This document shows positions 20,324-30,730 of a DNA stretch of 64,000 nucleotides, piece by piece. Made by a program: the position numbers and the translations under genes. The DNA comes from an uncultured Apibacter sp. (lineage in GTDB: Bacteria; Bacteroidota; Bacteroidia; Flavobacteriales; Weeksellaceae). Location of the stretch: assembly GCA_945280365.1 (NCBI GenBank), contig CALYQD010000001.1, positions 286,306 to 350,305 of the forward strand. Reading direction: 5' to 3'. The notes under the pieces were generated by a model. That model did not search any database, had not been told where the DNA came from, and saw only the letters and a list, made by a program, of their open reading frames with translations. How positions within the stretch are numbered: position 1 is the stretch's first letter; each line of letters starts with the position of its first letter.

Positions 20324-22495
20324 TTATTTCTGTTGTTGATTTAGCAATATTCCCCTATAATCAGTAATATCAGCATCTTGATATAAGGATCTTAAAAATA
20401 AAGAAGGCATTTGTTGTGCATATTGATTCATCAATGAAGTTTTTAATTGTTTCTTATCTCCGATTTGACCTTTTGTAATCGATTTAGTGATGATTACATA
20501 CACTCCGTTTTTTCCTTCAATAGCTTTAGATTGAGCTCCTTGTTTTAAACCAAAAGCAGCTCCTCCTACTTTTGGTTCAAATTCCCCGTTGATTGACGGA
20601 TTATCGAAACTTAAAGAAGCACTACCTTTGGTGGTTTTAAAATCAACGGCTAAATTTTCCAATGATTTGTTGTCCTTATTTATTTTTTCAGCGATAGCTT
20701 TTCCCAGCTTTTCGTTTCTTACTACCGTTTCGATTTCATCTCTAACCAAAGAAGGATCTGCTAAGCCTTTACTGAATAAAGAAGAAACTCTAGCTACTAT
20801 ATAGCTTTGATCGCTAGTAGTAAATGTTTCAGAATCTCCGAGTTTTCGTTTGGAATCAAAAGCCCAAGCAATTATATCGGAGTCTTTATCTGTATTTAAT
20901 CCATTTATCATAGAACCAAAACGTAAGATTCCTCTTTGCTGTTGAGGTTTGTAATTAGATTTTTTTGCAAGTTCAATGAATTCTTTAGAAGATTTTCCTT
21001 GAATTGATTGTATAAAATTGGTAGATTGTTTTCGAGCCGCCTCAATAGTTGCATTAGAAGGTTCTATTTTCTTTGCTAGATCTGCTAATTTATAGACAAT
21101 TTCATCTGGTTTTCTTTGAGTGATCATTAGAACTAAGTATCCTTGCGGAGTTTCAATAACTTCTGCTTTATTGGAAGGAGAAGATTCTAAGAAACGTTGT
21201 AATTTTTTAGAAGAAGCAGAAAAATCTTGGGAAGTAGTTAATTTCATTACTCCATTATTTGATGAAATGCTCGGATCATCTGATTGATTAACTAGTGTTG
21301 AAAAATCATTAGGATTTGCATTTAATTTAGCAGCTAATTCTTCTGCTTGCTTTTTAGCTTGCTCTTTATTTCTAGCCGTTTTTGGCTGAATTTGCTGAGC
21401 TCCTGTATAGCTTATCAATATATTTTTTACCGTTAGGGAGTCTGTATTTTTTTTACCAATTAACTTGGATATAATAAAGTATCCATCGTCTTTGTATGCC
21501 GTTGAAATTTGACCTATTGAAGCATTTTTAACCCAACTTTGTATAAATCGAGGTAATTGTTTTTCACTTCTGTATTGTGAGATAAATGGTCTGTCAGCTA
21601 TTTGTGCCGTATTAAGCTCACTTATATAAAGAGAATCGTTTTTTACGGAACTGAATGCTTGAATGGTATCTCCTTCAACAATAGATTTAGACAATAAGGC
21701 ATTTAAAGAATTGAGAGTATTATTTTCATCCGAAGGAGTAGGTTTTGCAGAAAAAAACACATAATCTATGGTTCTATTTTCATCAATTTTAAATAAAGAT
21801 TTATGTTTTTCAATATAGGCTTTTAAATCATCGTCAGAAACCTTCATCGGATTTGTTTTTTGGTAAGCATCATAATCAATTTTAACAAACTCTATGTTGG
21901 CTATATTTGATTGGTTTTGCGCTAAAGTTTCAATTTCCTTGTTGTTTGTTAACATTGCGGAACCGTAAGCTCCAAAATATTCTTTACTCATTGCCTGATA
22001 ACCGAAATTTTTCTTCAGAGTCATCATGTTTTGGAAATATTCCCTAAATTCAGGGGATGCATTTTGATTTTCTTCCATTTTTTCGAATTCATCCTGAATA
22101 AGCTTAATATTGATGTTTCCGTTTTTATCTTTAAATTGAGGGCTGTTAAATATTGGTGAAGATTTAGCAATATCCCATATCATTTTATCAGTTAATAGTA
22201 AGCCGGATGAATTAAATTTTTGTTCAATTAATTTATTCTCAATTAATGAATTCCAAACTTGTCCTTCAAGTAAATTTTCCGGATATCGACCTTGGTATTG
22301 AAAAGATAAAAAACGTAATTGACTATAATATTCCTGTCGGGAAATAGCTTCTTTATTTACTTTTCCAAAAACATTGGGGTCTTTTTTGCCCAGCCGGCTC
22401 CAATCAATTCCTCCCAATAAAAATAACAATAATGCTACAGCAACAAAACCTATTAATAATCCGTTTCTTTTTCTTATTTGTCCAAGAATAGCCAT
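20324..22495 (-). CDS. PpiD-like peptidylprolyl isomerase (SurA N-terminal domain)
   Basis: MAILGQIRKRNGLLIGFVAVALLLFLLGG...VNKEAISRQEY; PPIC-type central region. Confidence 0.88.
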   Translation of the reverse strand: MAILGQIRKRNGLLIGFVAVALLLFLLGGIDWSRLGKKDPNVFGKVNKEAISRQEYYSQLRFLSFQYQGRYPENLLEGQVWNSLIENKLIEQKFNSSGLLLTDKMIWDIAKSSPIFNSPQFKDKNGNINIKLIQDEFEKMEENQNASPEFREYFQNMMTLKKNFGYQAMSKEYFGAYGSAMLTNNKEIETLAQNQSNIANIEFVKIDYDAYQKTNPMKVSDDDLKAYIEKHKSLFKIDENRTIDYVFFSAKPTPSDENNTLNSLNALLSKSIVEGDTIQAFSSVKNDSLYISELNTAQIADRPFISQYRSEKQLPRFIQSWVKNASIGQISTAYKDDGYFIISKLIGKKNTDSLTVKNILISYTGAQQIQPKTARNKEQAKKQAEELAAKLNANPNDFSTLVNQSDDPSISSNNGVMKLTTSQDFSASSKKLQRFLESSPSNKAEVIETPQGYLVLMITQRKPDEIVYKLADLAKKIEPSNATIEAARKQSTNFIQSIQGKSSKEFIELAKKSNYKPQQQRGILRFGSMINGLNTDKDSDIIAWAFDSKRKLGDSETFTTSDQSYIVARVSSLFSKGLADPSLVRDEIETVVRNEKLGKAIAEKINKDNKSLENLAVDFKTTKGSASLSFDNPSINGEFEPKVGGAAFGLKQGAQSKAIEGKNGVYVIITKSITKGQIGDKKQLKTSLMNQYAQQMPSLFLRSLYQDADITDYRGILLNQQQK

Positions 22496-22591
22496 TTATT
22501 CGTAAATTTAATTTATTTTAATTTACGAAATTACGGTTTCAACATGAAATATGAAAATAATATTTAGCATATACTGTCTTTTTTTAAATAT

Positions 22592-22626
22592 AAAATCCTT
22601 GCAATAGCATTTTGCAAGGATTTTTA
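22592..22626 (-). terminator. Hairpin terminator
   Basis: AAAATCCTTGCAATAGCATTTTGCAAGGATTTTT. Confidence 0.75.
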
Positions 22627-22650
22627 TAATGAATTAAAAAAAATTTAGGT

Positions 22651-22908
22651 TTATTTATCTATTGACCCTAGTACTCGTTTCATAAATGCGTTTAAAGCAT
22701 CTTTTTCATCCATACCTTCATTCATTAATTTAGCCACTTCAATAGCTCCATACATATTAGATATTACTTCTCCTAAAACATCTAATTCTTCATCTTTTAT
22801 ACCCGGAGCTTCTGTTAAATGTTCTAAAGTTTCAATAGTTTCATTGATATAATCTTCATCATTATTTACAATGAATTGAGTAAGATGTTTAATTATTGGT
22901 AACTTCAT
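22651..22908 (-). CDS. Small conserved protein downstream of thioredoxin (DUF6952-like)
   Basis: 85 aa, MKLPIIKHLTQFIVNNDEDYINETIETLEHLTEAPGIKDEELDVLGEVISNMYGAIEV; overlaps thioredoxin gene. Confidence 0.7.
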   Translation of the reverse strand: MKLPIIKHLTQFIVNNDEDYINETIETLEHLTEAPGIKDEELDVLGEVISNMYGAIEVAKLMNEGMDEKDALNAFMKRVLGSIDK

Positions 22909-23203
22909 TTACTAACACTTGTAAAGGTTCTAATTTATTAGTCTGTATTTGATTCACTAATTTTCCGTCTTTAAAAGAAGCAAAAGTAGGCAAGTTGGTT
23001 ACATTTGCTAATTTTCGAGATTCAGGGAATTTTTCCGCATCTACAATCAAAAACGGAATCGTGCTGTTTTCTTCCCCCAATTTTTTAAATTTTGGCTTCA
23101 TAATTTTACAGTTTCCACACCAAGAGGCAGCATACTGAACCAAAACTACAGGAGATTCTTTTATAATATCACTTAAATTATCTTGTTCTAATTCTTTTAC
23201 CAT
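22889..23203 (-). CDS. Thioredoxin family protein
   Basis: VLVQYAASWCGNCKIMKPKFKKL (WCGNCK active site). Confidence 0.92.
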   Translation of the reverse strand: MVKELEQDNLSDIIKESPVVLVQYAASWCGNCKIMKPKFKKLGEENSTIPFLIVDAEKFPESRKLANVTNLPTFASFKDGKLVNQIQTNKLEPLQVLVNEVTNN

Positions 23204-23224
23204 TTTCTTTATTTTTTTTATTAA

Positions 23225-23863
23225 TTAATGAGAGGATAAGTATTCTGATACGCCTTTACGATTAGCGTTCATAGCATCTTTTCCTTCTTCCCAGTTAGCT
23301 GGACAAACTTCGCCGAATTTTTGAACGTGTGTATAAGCGTCAATAAGACGTAAGTATTCTTGTACATTTCTTCCCAGTGGCATGTCGTTGATACTTTCGT
23401 GAAAAACTTTACCTTCCTCGTCAATTAAGAATGTCGCTCTGTAGGCTACATTAGAACCTTTTAAAATAACTGTTTCATAATCTTCATCATACTCAGAAGA
23501 TTCGATATCTAAAATTCCTAAAATATTCGAAAGATTACGAGTACTATCTGCTAATATAGGGTATGTAACCCCTTCTATGCCTCCATTATCTTTTGGAGTA
23601 TTTAACCAAGCAAAATGAACTTCATTAGTATCGCATGAGGCCCCTATAACGATTGTATTTCTTTTTTCAAATTCAGGTAGTGCTTGTTGAAAAGCATGTA
23701 ATTCAGTAGGACAAACGAAAGTAAAATCTTTAGGATACCAGAATAATAAAACTTTTTTATTTTTTTTAGTCGCCTCCTCAAAAATGTTAATTTTTAAATC
23801 ATCCCCCATGTGGTCCATGGCATCTATTGAAATGTTTGGAAATTTTTTACCTACTATAGACAT
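23225..23863 (-). CDS. Peroxiredoxin (AhpC/TSA-like)
   Basis: LFWYPKDFTFVCPTELHAFQ... GEVCPANWEEGKDAM. Confidence 0.95.
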   Translation of the reverse strand: MSIVGKKFPNISIDAMDHMGDDLKINIFEEATKKNKKVLLFWYPKDFTFVCPTELHAFQQALPEFEKRNTIVIGASCDTNEVHFAWLNTPKDNGGIEGVTYPILADSTRNLSNILGILDIESSEYDEDYETVILKGSNVAYRATFLIDEEGKVFHESINDMPLGRNVQEYLRLIDAYTHVQKFGEVCPANWEEGKDAMNANRKGVSEYLSSH

Positions 23864-24230
23864 AATTACTTTTTTGTTTATTAAATTATTGTTTCACTTT
23901 TACTTTTCAAAAGTATTAATAATTCAAGGATTGGATTTAAATAATTTATAATTCTTTTTTATTGAAGAATAAAAAAAAATTATATACAAACGAATAGATT
24001 CTTGGTGAAATCTTATTTTGATTATTAAAATAGCAAAAAAACTGTATAATATAACGAATGATATGAATTTTTGGAATGATTTCTATATAAGAATGTTTAT
24101 TGCTTTTTTATAAGTGTAAAAACAAAGGTTTTTCTATATGACTCTCAACAGGAATACATAGGTTTAACCCGGAAAAAGATATAGAGTGGTTATTGTCAGT
24201 TCTACAGCATTACTTATATAAAAAATTGAG

Positions 24231-24860
24231 TTAGGGTATATTTAAATATTTGTGGGTTTGTAATGAAATATGCCATTTAGGATTTCTCATTACATAATCA
24301 ATGATTTTAGTAGTCATTTTATCCCTATTACTCCATTCCGGTTGTAAATATAGTATAGCGTTATTATTAGTCTTTGAAGCTTGTTCTTCCGCAAAGATAA
24401 AATCATGATTATTGTAAATAATTACTTTTAATTCATTTGCTTTAGCATAAACTCCTTCTAGAGGCAAGGAAGTTTTCTTAGGAGAAAGGCAGATCCAATC
24501 AATATGCCCTGATAAATTGTAAGCCCCTGAAGTCTCAATATGTATGGTGCATCCTAAATTTTTAAGTATGGCAGTTAATGGCTCTAGATTCCACATGAGA
24601 GGTTCCCCACCGGTCAATACGATAGTTTTAGATTTAGAAGCAGCCATTTTGGCAATTTCCTCAACTGAACTAACTGGATGAATGCTCGGATTCCAACTTT
24701 CTTTTACATCACACCAATGGCATCCTACATCACAACCACCAATCCTGATGAAGTAAGCAGCAGTACCTGTATGTCTTCCTTCTCCCTGAATGGTATAAAA
24801 ATGCTCCATAATAGGTAATGAAAGCCCGGATTTTAACTCCTCGTTCATAAATTCTTTCAT
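24231..24860 (-). CDS. queE: 7-carboxy-7-deazaguanine synthase
   Basis: EHFYTIQGEGRHTGTAAYFIRIGGCDVGCHWCDVKESW; IVLTGGEPLMW. Confidence 0.92.
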   Translation of the reverse strand: MKEFMNEELKSGLSLPIMEHFYTIQGEGRHTGTAAYFIRIGGCDVGCHWCDVKESWNPSIHPVSSVEEIAKMAASKSKTIVLTGGEPLMWNLEPLTAILKNLGCTIHIETSGAYNLSGHIDWICLSPKKTSLPLEGVYAKANELKVIIYNNHDFIFAEEQASKTNNNAILYLQPEWSNRDKMTTKIIDYVMRNPKWHISLQTHKYLNIP

Positions 24861-24909
24861 TTAATTATAATTTATTGCAAAAACAACTTGCAAAATTACA
24901 AAAAAGTAA

Positions 24910-25485
24910 TTATTTGTAAAGATTACTTCCGTCAATGTAATGAAATACCTCCGGAGGAAGCATAGGACGTACATTTTTATTTTCTTTAATCATTGACCGT
25001 ATTAATGTTGATGATATTTCAATGATAGGAGCAGGGATTTTATGTATGTTGGGATGACTAATGGCAATTTCTTTTTGTGTGCTATCCATACGTGGATAAA
25101 CCAATATAGAATGATATTTTAGAATTTGATCATAATTTTTCCATTTATGGAAAGTAGTAAGGTTATCTTCTCCCATTAACAAAACAAAATCGTAAGATGG
25201 ATACTTTTCCTTGAGGACAACCAAAGTATCGATAGTATAGGAGGGTTTAGGTAATGAAAATTCAATATTGGAGGACCTGAAATCAGGATATTTTTCAATG
25301 GCAAGATTTACCATTTCAAGTCTGTGGTGGTCTTTCAGTAAAGTAGACTTTTGTTTAAAAGGATTTTGAGGGGTAACAATAAACCAAATATTAGTAAGAT
25401 CGGAATATTCAATTATGTAATTTGCAATAATTAAGTGCCCGATATGAATGGGATTGAATGACCCGAAAAATAAACCTACTTTCAT
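24910..25485 (-). CDS. nadD: Nicotinate-nucleotide adenylyltransferase
   Basis: MKVGLFFGSFNPIHIGHLIIANYI; ISSTLIRSMIKENKNVRPMLPPEVFHYI. Confidence 0.95.
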   Translation of the reverse strand: MKVGLFFGSFNPIHIGHLIIANYIIEYSDLTNIWFIVTPQNPFKQKSTLLKDHHRLEMVNLAIEKYPDFRSSNIEFSLPKPSYTIDTLVVLKEKYPSYDFVLLMGEDNLTTFHKWKNYDQILKYHSILVYPRMDSTQKEIAISHPNIHKIPAPIIEISSTLIRSMIKENKNVRPMLPPEVFHYIDGSNLYK

Positions 25486-25498
25486 TCTTCAAAGGTAG

Positions 25499-27208
25499 TT
25501 AATCCTCATAAAATTTAACATCTTTAATTTGTAGCTGATAAAAAGTCTTGCCTTGCCAATAATTTTCATATAAGGTAAAAACCATATCAAAAGGATATTT
25601 TTCAAATTTTGATAAAAGATGTCCCATTTTGAAAGCAATAGCTTCAAAAGAATTTTTGATAGTATCTTGAAAAACAATAATTTTTAAATGAGAACGATCT
25701 TTCCCCATAAGAGTATAATCTCCGGCAAAATGTACATTTTTGGCAAGAAAAACCGGACGTAAGTTAGCCGGACCAAAAGGAGCAAAATAGCTGATTAGTT
25801 TAAAGAAACGCCTATTAATGCTTGACAACAAAATTTCTTGGTCAATTTCAATGGTAGGAGTTCTTTGGCTTTCCTTAATAGTTTCTTTAACAACCGATTC
25901 AAATTTTTCTTTAAATGGTAGAAAATTCTCTTTTTTTATGGAAAGACCGGCAGCATACATATGTCCCCCAAATTGCTCCAGATATTCAGAGGTTCTCTCA
26001 AGAGTTTTATAAATATCAAATCCGGTAACGCTTCTTGCCGAAGCAACAAGGTCTTTATTTTTACCTTCAGTAAATACCAAAGTAGGCCTGTAATATTCTT
26101 CAATAAGTCTGGACGCAACAATACCAATGACTCCTTTATGCCAATTGCGATTAAAAACTACAGTAGAATAAGTATTGGTCTGTCCCGTTTTTATAATTTC
26201 TTGAATTGCTTCGGAAGTAATGTTCGCATCAAGTTCCCGACGTTCATTATTGAGTTCATTGATTTGAGTATAAATTTTCCTGGCTTCAATATCATTGGTA
26301 GTAATTAGAAGTTTTACTGCATTACTAGCATGACTGATTCTTCCTGCCGCATTAATTTTCGGTGCTATACCGAATACAATATTACTGACCGAGAAAGCTT
26401 CTCGAGTTTCTTTTGGTAAAAAAACCTTGAGCCCTACTCTGGGTTTTTCTAATAATTGTTTTATTCCGAAAGCTGTTAAAATCCGATTTTCTCCGGTTAT
26501 AGGAACTATATCGGCAGCAATACTGATAGCAACTAAATCTAAATATGGATATATTTTTTCAGAGGCTATTTGTCTTTTTACTGATAATGCTTGTATAAGT
26601 TTAAAGCCAACCCCGCAACCACTTAAAAACTTATAGGGATAATTACAATCAGACCTTTGAGGATCTAAAATAGCAACCGCATCCGGTAAATCCTCATCCG
26701 GTAAATGATGATCACAGATAATAAAATCGATATTTTTTTCATTAGCATAAGAAATCTTATTCTTTTCCTTTATGCCGCAGTCCAAAGCTATAATTAATGA
26801 AAATCCATGAGCATAGGCAAAATCAATGCCCTGGTACGATATTCCATAGCCCTCTTCGTATCGATCTGGTATATAAAAATCGATATTTTTGTAAATTGAG
26901 TTTAGGAAAAGATACATCATTGATACAGATGTAGTTCCGTCTACATCATAGTCCCCATAGATAAGTATCTTTTCATCATTATTTATAGCTTGTTCAATTC
27001 TTTTCACAGCTACATTCATATCCTTTAAAAGAAAAGGATCATGAAGATGATCAAGCGAAGGTTTAAAAAAGGTTTTAGTTTCTTCAAAAGTAGAAACACC
27101 TCGTTGTAAAAGTAAACTGGTAATTTCCTTTGGAAATCCGAGTTCCTCAGCCAATTCATGCGCTTTATTAGATTCAGGTTGAGGTAAAATTAACCAACGA
27201 TTTCTCAT
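25499..27208 (-). CDS. recJ: Single-stranded-DNA-specific exonuclease RecJ
   Basis: KILIYGDYDVDGTTSVSMMYLFL; IICDHHLPDEDLPDAVAILDPQRSDC. Confidence 0.96.
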   Translation of the reverse strand: MRNRWLILPQPESNKAHELAEELGFPKEITSLLLQRGVSTFEETKTFFKPSLDHLHDPFLLKDMNVAVKRIEQAINNDEKILIYGDYDVDGTTSVSMMYLFLNSIYKNIDFYIPDRYEEGYGISYQGIDFAYAHGFSLIIALDCGIKEKNKISYANEKNIDFIICDHHLPDEDLPDAVAILDPQRSDCNYPYKFLSGCGVGFKLIQALSVKRQIASEKIYPYLDLVAISIAADIVPITGENRILTAFGIKQLLEKPRVGLKVFLPKETREAFSVSNIVFGIAPKINAAGRISHASNAVKLLITTNDIEARKIYTQINELNNERRELDANITSEAIQEIIKTGQTNTYSTVVFNRNWHKGVIGIVASRLIEEYYRPTLVFTEGKNKDLVASARSVTGFDIYKTLERTSEYLEQFGGHMYAAGLSIKKENFLPFKEKFESVVKETIKESQRTPTIEIDQEILLSSINRRFFKLISYFAPFGPANLRPVFLAKNVHFAGDYTLMGKDRSHLKIIVFQDTIKNSFEAIAFKMGHLLSKFEKYPFDMVFTLYENYWQGKTFYQLQIKDVKFYED

Positions 27209-27307
27209 AGCCTACAAATGTATATAAATTTACTAAAAAAGAATAATTTCATTTTATCTTTTATATTTATATAAGTTTGACTCAAAAAGAGTTAAGTTTT
27301 TCTATAT

Positions 27308-27817
27308 TTGATTAAAAATAAATTGTTTATGCGAAAATTAAGAATTTTATTATTGTTTATAGTTTTATTTACCTTATCATCTTGTGGACCCAATCCTGGA
27401 AAATTCAATGATAATTTAATAGAAAATCTAAATAAAGCAGACAGAGAATATACAACATTCTACGCGTTGGCTGATCAGTACTCAGATAATGATAATTTTA
27501 TCATTGTTACGGAAAAAGGGAAAGTAACAATAAAAGAAATGGAAGAACTAATTAAGCAGATAAATAAGTATAATACACCCAAGGAGGGTGATGATTTTAA
27601 AAATTTAACTGTAGAGTATATTAAAAATATGGTGAATTCAGTAAAAGGATTTACACAAGATGAAAAATTGACAAAAGATCAATTTGAAAAGGCTCTTGAA
27701 AACATGGATAAAAATGAAGTAAAATTAAATGAAATTGATAATAAAATCATAGAAGCACAAAAATCGTTTGCCAGCAAAAGAGGATTTGAACTTAAAGGAG
27801 TATCATCAAAAAAGTAG
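27308..27817 (+). CDS. Hypothetical lipoprotein
   Basis: Signal plus lipobox FTLSSCG; likely start 27329. Confidence 0.7.
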   Translation: MIKNKLFMRKLRILLLFIVLFTLSSCGPNPGKFNDNLIENLNKADREYTTFYALADQYSDNDNFIIVTEKGKVTIKEMEELIKQINKYNTPKEGDDFKNLTVEYIKNMVNSVKGFTQDEKLTKDQFEKALENMDKNEVKLNEIDNKIIEAQKSFASKRGFELKGVSSKK

Positions 27818-27894
27818 AGATTGCTCATTTCTATGGTTGTTACTAAGGTGTTAAATATAGTATGAATTTAATTTCGCTTATCTTTTCACAAACA

Positions 27895-27921
27895 TTGAAA
27901 ATTATTAATTTATTACCTTTG
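27895..27921 (+). promoter_or_regulatory. Candidate Bacteroidota-type promoter for pyrE-pyrF
   Basis: TTG-N16-TACCTTTG upstream of the 27939 start. Confidence 0.45.
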
Positions 27922-27938
27922 CTTAAATCAAAATAAAG

Positions 27939-29297
27939 ATGATTAACAAAGAAAAATTTTTACTCAAGTCCTATGAATTGGGAATAATTAAGTTTGGTGA
28001 GTTTACATTAAAAAGCGGGATCCTTTCTCCTTTTTACGTAGATTTACGTCCCTTAGCCTCAAGCCCTGTATTATTAAAGGAGTTATCGCAATTGTTGCTG
28101 GGAATGATAAAAGACTGTAGACATGAACTTATATGCGGAGTTCCCTATGCAGCTTTACCTATGGCAACAGCAATGTCTTTAGATTCTAATATCCCATTAA
28201 TTATAAAAAGAAAAGAGAGTAAAAATTATGGTACAAAGAAAATGTTGGAAGGAATTTTTGCTCAAGGTCAATATTGTATATTGGTAGAAGATGTAATAAC
28301 TAGCGGCAAAAGCTTGCTTGAAACTATTGAAGAAGTTGAAAAAGAAGGGTTAAAAGTAAAAGACATAGTGGTTGTTCTTGATAGACAGCAAGGAGGAAAA
28401 GAATTATTAGAAAATAAAGGCTACCAAGTGCATACCTTATTCAGTATAGAGGATGTTATTGATATCCTTTACAATCACGAATTTTTAAACCAATCTCAGG
28501 TAATAAAAATAAAAGATTTTATTAAGGAAAAACCCAAGGTACAAGTTAGCATACCTCGATTGACATATGAGCAAAAATTGGAAATGCAAAAACATCCAGT
28601 TTCTAAAAAGTTAATTGAAATAGCTTTATCCAAAAAGACGAATTTAATTGCCTCATTGGATATCAGTAAAGCACAAGAAATTTTGAATTTGGCAGATAAA
28701 ATTGGAGAATATCTAGTAGCCATTAAATTACATACAGATATAATTTCAGATTTTTCTGAAAATTTTATTCATGAATTAAAGAAGATATCGGCGGCCAAAA
28801 ATTTCTTACTATTTGAAGATAGAAAATTCGCAGATATTGGAAATACGCAACAGATGCAGTTTAGCGGCGGAATCTATAAAATATCTGAATGGGCGGATCT
28901 AATAACCTCACATGTAATAGCAGGTGAAGCAAGTTTAGAAGTTTTTGGAGAATCGACAGGAGTGGTAACCATAGCGGAAATGTCTTCAAAAGGAACGTTA
29001 ACTGATGAAAATTATAAAACTAAAGCAGTAGAGATTTCCAATAAAATAACTAATGTGATAGGATGTGTAGCCCAATCCAAATTACCGGCCTCTTTATTAT
29101 TATTTACCCCAGGGGTTAATTTAACCGAATCCGGAGATGAAAAAGGGCAGCAATTTAATACTCCTGAGAAAGTTTTCTCTGAATATCATACAGATTTTAT
29201 CATTGTAGGAAGAGGAATTTACGGGGCTCTAGACCCTCAAAAATCAGCTAAAAAATATCAGGAGGAGGGCTGGAAAGCATATTTAAAAAGTATATAA
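27939..29297 (+). CDS. Bifunctional orotate phosphoribosyltransferase / orotidine 5'-phosphate decarboxylase (UMP synthase-type fusion)
   Basis: N-terminal OPRT (ILSPFYVDLRPL, CILVEDVITSGKSLLETI) fused to ODCase (FLLFEDRKFADIGNTQQMQFSGGIYKISEWADLITSH, FTPGVNLTESGDEKGQQFNTP). Confidence 0.93.
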   Translation: MINKEKFLLKSYELGIIKFGEFTLKSGILSPFYVDLRPLASSPVLLKELSQLLLGMIKDCRHELICGVPYAALPMATAMSLDSNIPLIIKRKESKNYGTKKMLEGIFAQGQYCILVEDVITSGKSLLETIEEVEKEGLKVKDIVVVLDRQQGGKELLENKGYQVHTLFSIEDVIDILYNHEFLNQSQVIKIKDFIKEKPKVQVSIPRLTYEQKLEMQKHPVSKKLIEIALSKKTNLIASLDISKAQEILNLADKIGEYLVAIKLHTDIISDFSENFIHELKKISAAKNFLLFEDRKFADIGNTQQMQFSGGIYKISEWADLITSHVIAGEASLEVFGESTGVVTIAEMSSKGTLTDENYKTKAVEISNKITNVIGCVAQSKLPASLLLFTPGVNLTESGDEKGQQFNTPEKVFSEYHTDFIIVGRGIYGALDPQKSAKKYQEEGWKAYLKSI

Positions 29298-29318
29298 GCA
29301 CCATTTATTTTACACATT

Positions 29319-29882
29319 TTGACGGAAAGAATTATTATTGGGATCGATCCAGGTACTAATGTAATGGGATTTGGAATAATTAAGGTGGTAGGCAACAAAA
29401 TGACATTGATATGCATTGATGAATTGATTCTTAAAAAGGTTGAATCACATGCGCTAAAGCTGAAAAGAATATTTGATAAAACCTTATCTCTCATTGATAC
29501 CTATCATCCCGATGAATTAGCTATTGAAGAACCTTTTTATGCAAAAAATGTACAGTCAATGCTAAAGTTGGGAAGAGCGCAGGGTGTAGCTATGGCGGCA
29601 GGTTTATTGAGAGAAATCCCCATTACAGAATACTTTCCCAAAAAGGTAAAAATGTCAATCACTGGAAACGGAAATGCATCCAAAGAACAAGTAGCAGGGA
29701 TGTTAAAAACTTTGTTGAATTTAAAAGATTTTCCAACAAAATATTTGGATGCTTCCGATGGATTGGCTTTAGCAGTTTGCCACTTTTTAAATAGTGGAAC
29801 CAAAGCTTCTGGAAATGACACTAAATCTTATACAGGATGGAGCTCTTTCGTTAAAAATAATCCTAAAAGAATTGAAGGTTAA
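29319..29882 (+). CDS. ruvC: Crossover junction endodeoxyribonuclease RuvC
   Basis: IIIGIDPGTNVMGFGII; ELAIEEPFYAKNVQSMLKLGRAQGVAM; TTG start. Confidence 0.95.
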   Translation: MTERIIIGIDPGTNVMGFGIIKVVGNKMTLICIDELILKKVESHALKLKRIFDKTLSLIDTYHPDELAIEEPFYAKNVQSMLKLGRAQGVAMAAGLLREIPITEYFPKKVKMSITGNGNASKEQVAGMLKTLLNLKDFPTKYLDASDGLALAVCHFLNSGTKASGNDTKSYTGWSSFVKNNPKRIEG

Positions 29883-29901
29883 CCGCTGACAATGACATGA
29901 G

Positions 29902-30693
29902 ATGAATAAAAATAAGTATAGGTTTTTTATAAAAAACCAATGTTGGGTTTCACTCATGATTTCTTTATTATGTTTATTTTTCGGATTCTTACATCATTCT
30001 ATACACTACAATAGAATAGGAATTGTTTTTTTATTAACATTATCAGCCTATAATTTTATCTGTTATCAAAGCTCATGGGCAGAAAATCGGTTTAAAAAAA
30101 AATCTTTCTACCTGGTTTTCATATGCTTATTGTTAGTGGTATGTCTACTATATCAAGAAAAAGATATACGACAATTTTTTCATATTTTGCTTGTTGGAAG
30201 TATCGTCATCATGTATAAATCGGACTTTGTAAAAGTATCGCTCCGAAATGTTCCTTTATTAAAAATTTTTCTTATTGCCTTTGCTTGGGCATATACAGTC
30301 TTATGGATTGGAAACGAGTGGGATGCTAATGATTTCACGGCGTTTATACTTATTTATTTATTTATTATCGGGATAACTATTCCTTTCGATATTTGTGATA
30401 TGCATACCGATGAAATAATTACCTTACCTAAATGGTTAGGGATACGTACGAGCAAAGGCATATCTTGCATTTGTCTAAGTTTATCTGCACTATTGTTTAT
30501 TTTGTCCTTTTACAATCAAATAGATATGCAATACGTCTGGGCATGGGTAATAACTTGTTTGTCGGCAATAGGTATGGTAGTTCTTATGGGGGAGAAGGAT
30601 TTGTTCTTCTTTACGCGTTTTTGGATGGAAACCTGTTCTGGCTTGCCTGTTTTATTGGTAGTGTTACAAAAAATAAGAGTCGTTTTATTATAA
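29902..30693 (+). CDS. Polytopic membrane protein (UbiA prenyltransferase-like)
   Basis: Multiple hydrophobic helices; IPFDICDMHTDEIITLPKWLGIRTSKGI resembles the UbiA second motif. Confidence 0.6.
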   Translation: MNKNKYRFFIKNQCWVSLMISLLCLFFGFLHHSIHYNRIGIVFLLTLSAYNFICYQSSWAENRFKKKSFYLVFICLLLVVCLLYQEKDIRQFFHILLVGSIVIMYKSDFVKVSLRNVPLLKIFLIAFAWAYTVLWIGNEWDANDFTAFILIYLFIIGITIPFDICDMHTDEIITLPKWLGIRTSKGISCICLSLSALLFILSFYNQIDMQYVWAWVITCLSAIGMVVLMGEKDLFFFTRFWMETCSGLPVLLVVLQKIRVVLL

Positions 30694-30704
30694 AAACGAC
30701 TCTT
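30675..30704. terminator. Hairpin terminator between convergent genes
   Basis: AAGAGTCGTTTTATTATAAAAACGACTCTT. Confidence 0.75.
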
Positions 30705-30730
30705 GCACTCATTAAAAGTTGTTATGAGTT

